In this document: positions 45,222 to 54,267 of the stretch, in pieces
Numbering within the stretch: position 1 is the stretch's first letter
How the letters are laid out: each line of letters opens with the position of its first letter
Origin: Paenibacillus sp. JCM 10914
Lineage (GTDB): Bacteria > Bacillota > Bacilli > Paenibacillales > Paenibacillaceae
Length of the DNA: 64,000 nt
Direction: 5' to 3'
Assembly (NCBI RefSeq): GCF_001315105.1
Contig: NZ_BAZR01000018.1
Span: 1 to 64,000, forward strand
Notes under the pieces: model-generated
The model's database searches: none
Told to the model about the DNA's origin: nothing
The model's input: the letters and a program-made list of their open reading frames with translations, nothing else
Made by a program: the position numbers and the translations under genes

Positions 45222-46558
45222 TTACGGTTGTAGCTGCCAGAGTGCGGGCACGTTGCTCGGTTCCCAACCTGGCAAGGAAGTATGGGCCTGGATGCATTTG
45301 TACACCTTGCCGTTATAGGATACGAGCGCATTGACCGCATAAGCGGTATTTGGCGACCATGGCGTTGCACTCGGACCGTTAGGCGTTGTCACCGTCACGG
45401 CGTTGCTGTTGCCAGATTCGTTGTTCGATGGGTCGTAAGCGCGGACCGTAAACGTATATTGTGTGTTCGGCGTTAAACCGGTAACGACCTTCTCGGTTGC
45501 CGTTCCAGTGACGGTAGCAATCACCGTGTTGCCGTTGTAGATCCGGTAACCAGCGATGCCCGAAGCATCCGTGGATGCATTCCACATCAACGTGACTGAC
45601 GTTGACGTAGGGGTGCCCATTACATGCAGGCCAGTCGGATTGGTCGGCGGCGTCACGTCGACCGGGAGCTGCGTGGTCGTAAACTGGACACTATTGCTGG
45701 CCGGGGAACGATTGCCGGAAGCGTCAAACGCCTTCACGGCTAGGTTATATGTCGTGCCTGCCAATAGATTGGTGAGATTGGCGCTTGTCTGATTGGCAGG
45801 CACCGTGGCGATGACATTGACTCCGTTGTACACTTCATAACCCGTGACGGCAATATTGTCCGTCGAGGCCCCCCAAGTTAATCTGGCCGTCGTTGTGCCA
45901 ACGTTGCTGACGGCCAGATTGGTCGGCGCCGTAGGCGCAATGCTGTCACCAGGCCCGAATTGGGCATCGATGACGATGTACCAGGCATTTGGGGTATCCG
46001 CGATATCCCACACGCCGAGGATGACATGGTAACCGTCTCTTTGTGGTACGTTGCACGTATGGGTTAACGTAGCCGGTGGCTGCTGGCCATTCCCGTTTAT
46101 CGTGCAGAACGGAGTTAGATCAAACTGGGCGCGGGTCAACGGCGCATTGGGATTCCAATCGGGTTTGGTGATGAAATAACGGTAGCTTGTCGTGGCATGG
46201 CGAGCGGTAAAAATCCAAGTAAAGTTGTTGGTGCCGCTCGTCATGTTCACCTTGTTCCAGCGCGTAGCTAACTGCTGGTCAAGCTGAGCGAACGCGGCAA
46301 GGCCGGCGCTGGCGATTTTACCGTCAGGGGGTCCGGCAGCAGGAAAACCTTTCAGCCCTTCCAGGCTCTGGGCTCATAGATGATCGGGCCGCAGTTGGTA
46401 TTCAATCCATTTTTACACTGGATCGCGCGGCTGGCCGGATCATTAATATATCCGTGGGCCGACACGTTCTTTGAGAACGCGAACATACAAGCGAATACGA
46501 GTAGCAATCCTCCGCCAATCAGCATTAATCGCAAAATGAAACGGGTTTGAAACATCAT
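45222..46558 (-). CDS. AA10 lytic polysaccharide monooxygenase with two FN3 domains and CBM5/12, frameshift at 46370-46372
   Basis: ATG 46558 has GGGAGG 7 nt upstream; the signal peptide (MMFQTRFILRLMLIGGG) ends in NVSA so the mature protein starts with His (HGYINDPASRAIQC), the first ligand of the copper histidine brace. The second is His in FTARHATTSYRYFITK. A break at a G-run (46370-46372) separates YEP from QSLEGLKGFPAAGPPDG; one more base repairs it. Two fibronectin-III domains follow, then a chitin-binding CBM5/12 (WSPNTAYAVNALVSYNGKVYK). About 445 residues. It cleaves crystalline chitin oxidatively and would aid the GH18 chitinase encoded at 7.5 kb. Confidence 0.9.
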
Positions 46559-46571
46559 CACAATACCTCCC

Positions 46572-47130
46572 ATGATTTGGTTTGGTTTGGTCATGATGTG
46601 CCTTTCGCTTTTCGACACCTTTTTTGCCACGATCGTTTAAGTTTCTGCCTCCTCTCTTCTTGAAAATAATTCTGCCAAACCTGTGCACAACCGTTAACCT
46701 TGCGGGCATCCACTCCCTTTTAAGCCGATTTATATAAACTCCTTAGAGCCTATATACTCGTACAAAGTCATGAGAAATAATGCCTTGTCGCATTGTGAGA
46801 AGCGTAAATAAGCGGGCTGGAAATCTTCGTGGGAAGGGGAAATTAAGCGTGAGCAACTCTGCTCTATATAGAATCAGCTATGTAAACTGCTGATGAATGC
46901 TGACATCCATAGCGCGCAAGTATGTAGGGATCATAACCGATGAAGTACGCCTAAGGGTAAAGCATGAGGGGGATGGAGTCATGTCTAAACATGGAGGAAT
47001 CTATATAATCAGGCATAATAGAGTTTCGTCACAATAGGAGTCTTATTAGCGGAGTGTCATGAAACAGAGTGAAATTGATGTATGGGTCAGACAGAAACGA
47101 AAGAGGGATTACCAGTAATTGGTTGTCTAT
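46572..47130. other. Long intergenic region without a recognisable gene
   Basis: About 560 bp between the monooxygenase gene and a promoter-like site. Open frames are short and lack ribosome binding sites. The composition from about 46780 to 47030 (many G-rich, stop-dense segments) resembles structured RNA or a decayed element, but I find no group II intron domain V or transposase motif. Confidence 0.3.
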
Positions 47131-47159
47131 ATTATTGAACAATAACCATTTCTTGTCAA
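47131..47159 (-). promoter_or_regulatory. Consensus sigma-A promoter within the intergenic region
   Basis: On the minus strand TTGACA (47154-47159), 17 bp, AATAAT (47131-47136). It points toward the monooxygenase gene but is more than 550 bp from its ATG, so it may drive a long leader or a non-coding RNA. Confidence 0.45.
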
Positions 47160-47204
47160 GGGTGTAATTTATCCATTCTTTGATCCGGCAAACCTGTTTT
47201 GAGC

Positions 47205-47310
47205 TTGTTCTTTGCCGCAATCGGGACGAGAATTTGTACCGATACAACAAAAAAGTCGCTATAATAGCGACTTTCATGGGAAACCCAATTCTTCTCCCTC
47301 GACAAGGATA
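47205..47310. repeat. Long copy 2 of the terminator-bearing repeat
   Basis: Hairpin AAAGTCGCTA/TAGCGACTTT (about 47252-47275) with the same flanks as the copy at 1-108 (GCCGCAATCGGGAC... and CCCTCGAC). On the minus strand the left flank can be read as CPDCGKEQ-like but carries stops nearby. Confidence 0.6.
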
Positions 47311-47352
47311 GCCTGATTTCAGACTTTTTCGAATTTATAAATGTGTGTGGGC

Positions 47353-47894
47353 TTATCTTACTGAGGCAGGCCGCTTGCCCGCTTTGGCCGACAAGGAAAA
47401 ATAACTCATCTCAACGGGTGAGACCGGCTTTGGTTTCGGTTCTCCCATCCTTTTCTCCAATAAGTCATTTAGAGGTTCGTCCGAGCAGTCCCGTCGGTAT
47501 CTCCCCTCCTCCAACTTCATGTCGATAAAATCGAGACCTGCTGTAGCGAAGCGATTTGGCTGACCATATTACTCCGATGGCTCCTTAAAAGTTCCACCAG
47601 TTCGGGATATTCCGCGGGATCCGTATCGGTGGAGACTGCCAGAAAAGGCCGCATTTCCTCTAGCCGCATCCCCGTTTTTTTCAGGCATGCTACCAGCCGG
47701 ATCGTATGGATGTCCGCCTGTCGGTAGATGCGGTGCCCGTTGTCCTTCCGCTCTGCACGAGGCAGCAGCGCAATCTTTTCGTAATAACGGATCGTATCCT
47801 CAGTAATTCCGGTTTGCTCGGCGGTTTGTTTTATCGTGTATAAGCTTACAACAAAAAAATGGCAGCTTGTGCGAAAGACTAATGATTTTATCAT
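47353..47894 (-). CDS. MerR-family regulator, frameshift near 47536
   Basis: The N-terminal MerR helix-turn-helix reads YTIKQTAEQTGITEDTIRYYEKIALLPRAERKDNGHRIY. The frame then ends at VSILST, while another frame carries on LDFIDMKLEEGRYRRD to a stop at 47353, so one base is missing at 47535-47537. Restored length is about 180 residues with a Lys/Pro-rich tail and no metal-binding Cys. The start is uncertain: no ribosome binding site is visible before the ATG at 47894 and the first 17 residues look non-native. Convergent or adjacent to a DHFR-like gene on the same strand. Confidence 0.8.
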
Positions 47895-47912
47895 GGGGAA
47901 TGTGCAATATTC

Positions 47913-48467
47913 TTAGTTCCCTTCAAAATGATATATTAGCTGTACAACGCCTGAGGAAAACGATCTTGTATTCACCATTGTTAAATTCAACCGCTTTTTT
48001 ATATCCACAAACAGCGGTTTCCCTTCTCCTAATACAACTGGGTGAACAGATAATCTGAATTCATCAACAAGTCCTAAATTGATAAAAGTTGCAATAAGCT
48101 CTGCTCCACCATATAGCCAGATGTCTTTACCAGGCCTATTCTTTAATTTATTTGCTTCTTCAAGAATACCATCATTAATGAAGATGGCATTATCGTTCGT
48201 TCCCTTTTGCGTCCTGGAAAACACATATTTCTCTTTACTATGAACCAAATCCCAGAATTCTTTTTCAGAATCCGAATGTTTCAATTCCGGAGTAAATTGT
48301 CCCCATAAATCATAGCTTTTTCTTCCATACAAAATGGTATCCACTTGATTCAAAAAATGATTAAACTCCAGCTCATCGTCCATAATGCACCAATCAACTT
48401 CACCATGTTTGCCTTCAATAAAACCATCTAAAGTAACCGCTAAATCTAAAATTATTCTTCGTTTCAT
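47913..48467 (-). CDS. Dihydrofolate-reductase-family protein (RibD-C fold)
   Basis: 184 residues. Opening MKRRIILDLAVTLDGFIEGKHGEVDWC, central LYGRKSYDLWGQF and NRPGKDIWLYGGAELIATFINLGLVDEFRLSVHPVVLGEGKPLF are typical of the YyaP/YwjB group of DHFR-like proteins. NADPH-binding reductase of unknown substrate, not the essential folate enzyme. ATG at 48467 follows AAAGGAGTACCATATC. The MerR gene starts 18 bp after its stop. Confidence 0.9.
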   Translation of the reverse strand: MKRRIILDLAVTLDGFIEGKHGEVDWCIMDDELEFNHFLNQVDTILYGRKSYDLWGQFTPELKHSDSEKEFWDLVHSKEKYVFSRTQKGTNDNAIFINDGILEEANKLKNRPGKDIWLYGGAELIATFINLGLVDEFRLSVHPVVLGEGKPLFVDIKKRLNLTMVNTRSFSSGVVQLIYHFEGN

Positions 48468-48671
48468 GATATGGTACTCCTTTCGCTAATCTACCACCCA
48501 TTATAGATCTCAAATACGTCACCTTATGTCATATTAATAGCGATTCCCTAAACCGTAATAGCAAATACAAAATTGATCATAGTTCGAATAGCTTGTTGAA
48601 CAGGTTATTTCAAGCCTTTTAATATTGCTGCTTTACTTGATCAGTTTGGTCTGATAAACTGTTCACATTCT

Positions 48672-48708
48672 ATTGTAAACCAAATATATTAAATATTAGG
48701 TTTACAAT
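48672..48708. promoter_or_regulatory. BirA-type biotin operator upstream of bioB
   Basis: ATTGTAAACC (48672-48681) and GGTTTACAAT (48699-48708) are perfect 10-bp arms with a 17-bp AT-only spacer, matching the BirA operator TTGTAAACC-N-GGTTTACAA. It ends 28 bp before the bioB start, so biotin-loaded BirA would block transcription. Confidence 0.85.
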
Positions 48709-48736
48709 AGTTATGAAAGACACATCAATTTAATTT

Positions 48737-49746
48737 ATGGGGATGATAACAATTAAAACGATAGAAAAGAATTCATGGCAGTTGTTTGCACATAAAGCAT
48801 TACGTGGGGAGTGTTTAACGCTAGAAGAAGGATTAACGGTTCTCGAAGCCGATAATGATGAAGTACTTCCGCTGATGCAAGCTGCTTTTCAAGTTAGAAA
48901 GCATTTTTATGATAAAAAAGTGAAACTGAACATGATCATAAACGCTAAAAGTGGACTCTGTCCTGAGGACTGTGGGTACTGCTCGCAATCGATTGTTTCG
49001 ACATCGCCTGTGAAGAAATACTCACTACTGGATAAAGGTACCCTTCTTGCAGGGGCACGCGAAGCTATGGCCCGCAAGGCAGGGACATATTGCATTGTTG
49101 CTTCAGGGAAAGGTCCCACCGAAAAGGAGCTAGATCAAGTGGTGTCTGCAGTCAAAGAAATTCGTGAAACAATGCCACTAAAAATCTGTGCATGCTTGGG
49201 CATTTTAAAGGACGAACAAGCCCAACGTCTCGCTGAAGCTGGTGTTCACCGATACAACCACAACTTGAACACTAGTAGAGCCAATTACCCGTCGATTACG
49301 ACAACTCACACCTACGATCAACGCGTAGAAACCGTCGAACAGGTGAAAGTGAGTGGTATGTCTCCTTGCTCCGGCGTCATTATCGGAATGGGCGAGACAA
49401 ATCGTGAGATTGTGGAAATGGCTTTCGCACTTCGAGAACTTGATGCAGATTCGATTCCAATTAATTTCCTCAATGCGATTCAGGGAACCCCGCTTGAAAA
49501 TGCGGGCCGCACATCGGCTATGAAAGCTTTAAAGGTATTGGCGCTGTTCCGCTTTATCTGCCGTCCAAAGAGATTCGTGTGGCAGGCGGCCGCGAGATTA
49601 GCCTGCGTACACTGCAGCCCCTGTCTCTGTACGCAGCCAACTCACTCTTCGTAGGTGATTATTTAACCACATCAGGCCAAGAGGTATCCACTGACCATCA
49701 AATCATTGAGGATTTAGGCTTTGAAATTGAGATAAACGCCTTGTAA
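48737..49746 (+). CDS. bioB: Biotin synthase, frameshift at about 49561
   Basis: Radical SAM enzyme that inserts sulfur into dethiobiotin. The CxxxCxxC cluster motif is in SGLCPEDCGYCSQS, with further BioB blocks HRYNHNLNTSRANYPSI and GMGETNREIVEMAFALRE. After ALFRFIC the frame slips; the other frame reads PSKEIRVAGGREISLRTL, then YAANSLFVGDYLTTSGQEV to TAA at 49746, so one C is missing. Restored length is about 336 residues, as expected. It stands alone without the other bio genes and carries a BirA operator, so the cell may import a precursor or encode the others elsewhere. Confidence 0.93.
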
Positions 49747-49750
49747 GAGG

Positions 49751-49852
49751 TTGACCAATGTGGAGGCGCTCTGGAGGTTCGCTTCTGCTGACCGGACACC
49801 AGAGCTGCTCACGCACATTATAGAACTGGATTTGGCAGGGGCGGTCAGTTAA
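49751..49852 (+). other. Short frame after bioB, possible gene fragment
   Basis: TTG 49751 follows AAGAGG and the frame encodes 33 residues (ALWRFASADRTPELLTHIIE within it) before TAA. It looks protein-like but has no partner or known domain; may be a tail of a lost gene. Confidence 0.25.
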
Positions 49853-49917
49853 CGTTTTGAATGCTTTGGGACTACTATCTAAGGCATCGATTAATAGTTC
49901 TAATATTGAATATGCAA

Positions 49918-50538
49918 TTAGATTGTGATTTTGAGTGAGTTACTGCTTGAATTAAACTCAATCCCTGCTCCAAGTCCTCTAGCAAACACCTGCACAGGAA
50001 CGTATGTAACACCATCAATCACTTTTGGGGCTACACTTGCTGTCTCAGATTTTCCATTGTAGAATACAGTTTTACTCCCAATAGTTAAAGTGATTTTACG
50101 ATTGTTTTTAGTAACTCCGATTGTGCCGCTAGCTTTGTCGTAGGTAACTGTCGCACCCAAACCTTCTGCAATTTCGCGTAAAGGAACTAGGTTTGTATTC
50201 TGATAAAATATCGGTTCACTGCCAAAACTGATCTTTTGGTCGTTTACATATACCTTAAGTCCCGAAGCCTTGTATGTAGGTGTTGCTGGTTTTGAAGGAG
50301 TACTTTTTGGAGTTGAGTCGTTTTTTGTACTTGGCTTAGAGGACGATGATCCTCCTGAAGAAGATCCTCCTCCATTGTGGTAGTGATACTCTCCATATTC
50401 TAATCCCCATTTAGAACAATTCGTCCAGCACCTGTGACCTCCATTGGCATCTGTTCTACCTGGATGGGCAGAAACTATTGACGCGCTAGAAAACACTAAG
50501 AGTAATGCTAGAGAACCAGTAATAATTCTTTTAGTCAA
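49918..50538 (-). CDS. Secreted YHYH / stalk-domain protein
   Basis: About 206 residues from a TTG at 50538 that follows AAGGGG; a signal peptide (LTKRIITGSLALLLVFSSAS, cleavage at VSA) precedes HPGRTDANGGHRCWTNCSKWG and GEYHYHNGG, which define the YHYH domain. A Ser/Lys/Thr/Pro linker leads to a copper-amine-oxidase-type stalk domain (LVPLREIAEGLGATVTYDK, ITLTIGSKTVFYNG, YVPVQVFARGLG). The frame is open upstream to 50631 but lacks a site there. Cell-surface protein of unknown role; the His/Cys-rich part may bind metal. Confidence 0.85.
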   Translation of the reverse strand: MTKRIITGSLALLLVFSSASIVSAHPGRTDANGGHRCWTNCSKWGLEYGEYHYHNGGGSSSGGSSSSKPSTKNDSTPKSTPSKPATPTYKASGLKVYVNDQKISFGSEPIFYQNTNLVPLREIAEGLGATVTYDKASGTIGVTKNNRKITLTIGSKTVFYNGKSETASVAPKVIDGVTYVPVQVFARGLGAGIEFNSSSNSLKITI

Positions 50539-50629
50539 AGCCGAACAACCCCTTGTTAGTATTTTGTACCTATAATGATAACACATCCCAAAATAATAGG
50601 CAGAGCAAACTTCATTTAATCGATAATAC

Positions 50630-50675
50630 AAAAAGCCGCTAATTTAGCGGCTTTCAATGTCCCTCGATATTTTTG
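50630..50675. repeat. Short copy of the terminator repeat, between two minus-strand genes
   Basis: AAAGCCGCTA/TAGCGGCTTT with T-runs on both sides, followed by GTCCCTCGA. It lies just after the phosphotransferase stop and acts as its terminator. Confidence 0.8.
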
Positions 50676-50684
50676 TCGGAGGGA

Positions 50685-51716
50685 TCATAGTTCATTCCTT
50701 ATCTCATAGATCTTTTGCAGGGTATGGATGTGCAGCGTTCTTTCATCATCCGTTTCTTGGAGTTTGTTTCCCGATCCTGCGTCCATATACCACTCTATAA
50801 GCCTGTATCCGAACATAAGTAGAATCAACTCATAAACGCAGTTATCCGTTATGTGCGAGATATCCGCAGATTCCGAAAAACCCTTGTAATACGCCGGGAT
50901 ACATCTACGGTAGTATTCAACCATGTGTTCAATATCGGCTTCGTCCGCGATAAGACTTGCCATATCTTCACCTAAATAGCCCCACCCTGTGGTATCCCAG
51001 TCGATGACCATAGTTTTACCGTCTGAATAGAATATGTTTGCTACCCAAAAATCCCTGTGGCACAGCACGATGGGCAGCTTTTCAATACGGTTGAATATGT
51101 CGTCTGCGTTTTCATCAATGTCGATGAGCATTTGACATATGTGCTTCGGGATTTCGCAATCGTCGGAGCGTATATAATCGTACACTCTATTCCATGAGCG
51201 ATAATGAAGATAGAAGTTCTTCATATAATCCACTTTGCCCAAGTTGGTCAAGTTCTGTAAAACAGCTGGCTGTTCGGCATATAACTTGCCTTGGAACCGT
51301 CCTAATTCCTCCGCTGCGCGTTCATACATTTCGCCGGTCAAGTCTAAACCCGATATGCTGTCGATATATTCCATCCATATCTGCGTTTCGTTCTCTTCTT
51401 CGTTCATTTCGGCGTGATAGCATACAGGCCAACGGAATGACTCCGAGAACAGAGCGTCGAAATTGGATTTATACAAATCATATTCCCGACGCCAGGAATC
51501 GGGATCGCTGTAGCGTTCAAATTTTTTCTGCGTTTTCAAAACAATGTTATAGGGTAATATTCCGCCGTTAGTAGTTTTGGCATTGCCGGTTATAAGCTGT
51601 ACATTACCCACTGTACCGCCATGTAATGGTTTGGTTTGGAAATCGTCGCAGATAATTTCTGTACCGAGCATTGTCCTTAAGACCTGTGTCAGAATTTCGT
51701 ATTTGATTTCGCTCAT
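50685..51716 (-). CDS. Aminoglycoside phosphotransferase/choline-kinase-fold enzyme with structured leader
   Basis: About 343 residues. The catalytic loop is intact: IVLCHRDFWVANIFYSDG (HxDxxxxN) with the Mg-binding VIDWDTTGWG. ATG 51716 follows GGAGGACTTCATA; the frame is open upstream to 51863 but that part overlaps a hairpin leader and is not a domain. The N-lobe contains VLKTQKKFERYSDP. It phosphorylates an alcohol group of an unknown small molecule; the leader suggests induction by a translation-affecting drug, which is inference. Confidence 0.85.
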   Translation of the reverse strand: MSEIKYEILTQVLRTMLGTEIICDDFQTKPLHGGTVGNVQLITGNAKTTNGGILPYNIVLKTQKKFERYSDPDSWRREYDLYKSNFDALFSESFRWPVCYHAEMNEEENETQIWMEYIDSISGLDLTGEMYERAAEELGRFQGKLYAEQPAVLQNLTNLGKVDYMKNFYLHYRSWNRVYDYIRSDDCEIPKHICQMLIDIDENADDIFNRIEKLPIVLCHRDFWVANIFYSDGKTMVIDWDTTGWGYLGEDMASLIADEADIEHMVEYYRRCIPAYYKGFSESADISHITDNCVYELILLMFGYRLIEWYMDAGSGNKLQETDDERTLHIHTLQKIYEIRNEL

Positions 51717-51960
51717 TATGAAGTCCTCCAATCGTTTTTTTAACAAGGTGAAACATGGTTGTGCTTCTTGTTCGCCGTTCATATTTACCCACAAGAACCG
51801 GTAATTTGGGCATAAAAATACCGCGAACAAGCAGCCTCCTAGGAAGCTGCTGTTTCGCGGCAAAAAGCCAAATAAGTCGGCTTATAATCAAAGATGAGAT
51901 ACGAACTTCATCGTATCGGCGCTAACAGCAGTATTCACGAAAGGTTACGGTTTACGGCAT
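51717..51960 (-). promoter_or_regulatory. Attenuator-like RNA leader of the phosphotransferase gene
   Basis: The minus-strand leader contains, in order, a GATACG/CGTATC hairpin enclosing the start of a 7-codon frame MKFVSHL, an AGCC/GGCT hairpin followed by TTTTT, and a long stem (51821-51860, CCGCGAA-CAGC / GCTG-TTCGCGG type) followed by TATTTTTATG at 51813-51818. The last is a good intrinsic terminator about 100 nt before the ATG. Such leaders control antibiotic-resistance genes by ribosome stalling; this is a structural resemblance only. Confidence 0.55.
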
Positions 51961-52229
51961 AGCCAAAAACACGGTTGAAATCTCCGCTTTCTCTCATTCC
52001 AAGCTATATTGGAATTAACTATGCCCGATATTCGGTTAAGATAAAACCACCAATACCATATAAGAAGTCATTTAATAAACATCTCCTTTCGCGGAAAAAG
52101 TTGAATTAGCATTTCACTTCTACAGTTAAGCATAAGCCTTTGCAAGAAATCCATGGAAAATTTGATTATAAGCAAATTATATTGGTCAGCAATCTCTCCC
52201 ACTCAACCCTCCAACCGTTGCATATAAAC

Positions 52230-52278
52230 AAAAAAGCCGCTAATTTAGCGACTTTCAAAGGGATGCTTTTGTCCGACA
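52230..52278. repeat. Short copy of the terminator repeat
   Basis: AAAGCCGCTAATTTAGCGACTTT (one wobble) followed by GGGATGC...GTCCGAC, a degenerate form of the shared right flank. Located just past the PadR stop at 52298, as its terminator. Upstream, 51961-52229 shows no gene. Confidence 0.75.
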
Positions 52279-52297
52279 TTTCATAACAAACAATCAA

Positions 52298-52837
52298 TTA
52301 TATTTCTTCTTGTTTTATCCGTTGAATTAAGTCCTTAAGCCAATAAATGGTGTGTTCGGTTTTAGTCGAAATATAGCCTGTCATAAACTCTCTAAGTTTC
52401 TCGTTATCTCTATCTACCTCAACCTTCTCTCCTAACCCACTTACTTGCTCCCAACGAGTGTTTATATTGTTTAATTTTTTTTCAAGGATTTCTACTACTT
52501 TTTCACGATCCACATATTTGATGGCTGCTAAACCAACCACCATTTCCTCAATTTTTCGAGCATTTTCAAACAACTTGTAAATTTGTTTTGGTAGTTCTTC
52601 ACGACCCTTAGCTGTAATTGCAAATACTTGCTTATCAGGTCGATGTTCCTCTTGGATAATTTCAACGATCTCAATTAAGCCTTTTTTGGCTAAGGAATCA
52701 AAATTATAGTACAGTTTACTTTCCGTCAACCCAACTAATTGATCCAATGGTATCGGTTCTGAAAGCTGTTTCTTCAATTTATAAGGATAATTGTTTTCCT
52801 TCATGAGTTTACTCAATATAAAAATCTGAATAGACAT
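52298..52837 (-). CDS. PadR-family regulator
   Basis: 179 residues. The PadR winged helix is visible: IFILSKLMKENNYPYKLKKQL, GLTESKLYYNFDSLAKKGLIEIVE and PDKQVFAITAKGREEL, followed by a helical dimer tail. It is encoded 45 bp after the YhgE-like membrane protein and on the same strand, the usual membrane-transporter plus PadR pairing. It should bind the 32-bp palindrome upstream of that gene and control its own operon. Confidence 0.9.
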   Translation of the reverse strand: MSIQIFILSKLMKENNYPYKLKKQLSEPIPLDQLVGLTESKLYYNFDSLAKKGLIEIVEIIQEEHRPDKQVFAITAKGREELPKQIYKLFENARKIEEMVVGLAAIKYVDREKVVEILEKKLNNINTRWEQVSGLGEKVEVDRDNEKLREFMTGYISTKTEHTIYWLKDLIQRIKQEEI

Positions 52838-52882
52838 TGTATGGCTCCCTTCAAGAAAAACTCATCCTTATTGTAACAAAAA

Positions 52883-54076
52883 CTATACTGTAGCTTCTGT
52901 TCCATTATTTATTTTTTTCATTTCAGTATCTGATACCTTGTCTTCCACTTGCATTGGTTTGTGAATAAAAGCGACAATACTAATGTTAATCAAAATCGCA
53001 ACCGCACCAACTGCAACCATGGACCAGATATATGGACTTGGACTAATGCTTCCAAATAGACTAGCATAATAGGCTTGTACAGAATAATACATTGGAGAAA
53101 TATGACTAATCCATTCATACGGCAAGTACATCATATCACGTGGAATGGTTGCACCGTTTGCTAATGTTTGGAACAACAAAATTGGTAAGTTTAAAATCAT
53201 TCCACCTTCACCAACCAGGAAGATTAAAACAGCTGTGAAGTTAAAACACACCATATATATTAATATTTGTTGACCTACTATACTCAAGAACAGGCCACCA
53301 CTCGGCTCATTAATGAAGTAAGCTATCCCCGTTCCAGCGAGTGATGATACAACTGCAACTAATAAAGCAGTTAATTGTACGTAGCTGAATAAACGTGTCT
53401 TACTTGCTTTACCACGGCTTTCTTTAAATGCAGCTACTAACTGCATAGCTCCGATCATTGCACCCGTATAACCAGCCATCGTTAAGAACATTGGCAACAT
53501 ATTTTGATTCATACCGTCTGGTATTTCATTTATTGTTATTATGTTGCCTACATAAGTTGTTTCAATCATGTTAGCTAACTCAGCAGCCTGCTCTTCTGGT
53601 ACATTAAAGTTCATTAATACACCTTGGGCCGTTTGTTGTGAGAATTGTGCTCTTAACTGGTTATTAATCTCCTTTACAACTGCATTCATAGTTGAAGACA
53701 CGGTTGTTGCTCCTGCTTCATTAATTGTAAAGTCGATACTGGAGGCCGTTTCACCTTTTTCCATATCCTCAGAGAATGTTGCTGGAATGTGTACGACTAA
53801 CGCTAACTCATTATGTTCTAAATCGTTTAAAGCTTGTTTACTAGTTAAATTCGTCTCTATTTCCTTAAACGGCAATTGTTCTTGTAACTGCTCGGCAATC
53901 ATAGCTCCGTATTCACCAGCGTCATCATTAATAATAGCAATTGGCAATTTATCAACATTTCCTGGAATTGATGAATAGCCAGGCAAGAAAATGCCTAACA
54001 TTGCAACGGCATAGAATATCCCCATAAAGATTGCCGCTATTGCACCTTTTGTTTTTAAGAATTGAGTAAATTTCAT
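52883..54076 (-). CDS. YhgE/Pip-like ABC-2-type membrane protein
   Basis: 397 residues. An N-terminal membrane segment (GAIAAIFMGIFYAVAMLGIFLPG) precedes an extracellular domain (LPIAIINDDAGEYGAMIAEQ, LVVHIPATFSEDMEKGE) of the YhgE/Pip or DUF3533 type. Five or six C-terminal helices form an ABC-2-like membrane domain. Relatives are linked to antimicrobial and cell-envelope stress, to phage receptor function and to type VII secretion. No ATPase is encoded nearby. First gene of an operon with PadR; start 54076 follows AAAGGAAGGG. Confidence 0.83.
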   Translation of the reverse strand: MKFTQFLKTKGAIAAIFMGIFYAVAMLGIFLPGYSSIPGNVDKLPIAIINDDAGEYGAMIAEQLQEQLPFKEIETNLTSKQALNDLEHNELALVVHIPATFSEDMEKGETASSIDFTINEAGATTVSSTMNAVVKEINNQLRAQFSQQTAQGVLMNFNVPEEQAAELANMIETTYVGNIITINEIPDGMNQNMLPMFLTMAGYTGAMIGAMQLVAAFKESRGKASKTRLFSYVQLTALLVAVVSSLAGTGIAYFINEPSGGLFLSIVGQQILIYMVCFNFTAVLIFLVGEGGMILNLPILLFQTLANGATIPRDMMYLPYEWISHISPMYYSVQAYYASLFGSISPSPYIWSMVAVGAVAILINISIVAFIHKPMQVEDKVSDTEMKKINNGTEATV

Positions 54077-54113
54077 TGGATGTACCCTTCCTTTTGTTAT
54101 TTAATTTGATTTA

Positions 54114-54145
54114 ATACTCTAATTAAAGTACTTTTATTAGAGTAT
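54114..54145. promoter_or_regulatory. 32-bp palindromic operator upstream of the YhgE/PadR operon
   Basis: ATACTCTAAT ... ATTAGAGTAT with an inner AAAGTACTTT palindrome: 32 bp symmetric except one central-flank position pair. It lies 38 bp from the start codon, an ideal repressor site for the operon's PadR protein. Confidence 0.8.
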
Positions 54146-54267
54146 TTTTGTAGTTTAAGTTATTCTTGATGCAAAGTCAATCGAAATAGTAGTCTGGGGT
54201 GTACTCTTTAACACGTCTACATTTTCTGTTAGATCTGTTTAGCATTCATCTAAGCGCTCCTTAATAC

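Noticed and set aside
46780..47030. Possible group II intron or IS remnant
   Set aside because: No domain V hairpin, reverse transcriptase or transposase motif could be found.
47029..47277. Minus-strand frame through the repeat
   Set aside because: It runs through the hairpin and promoter of the repeat and lacks a ribosome binding site.
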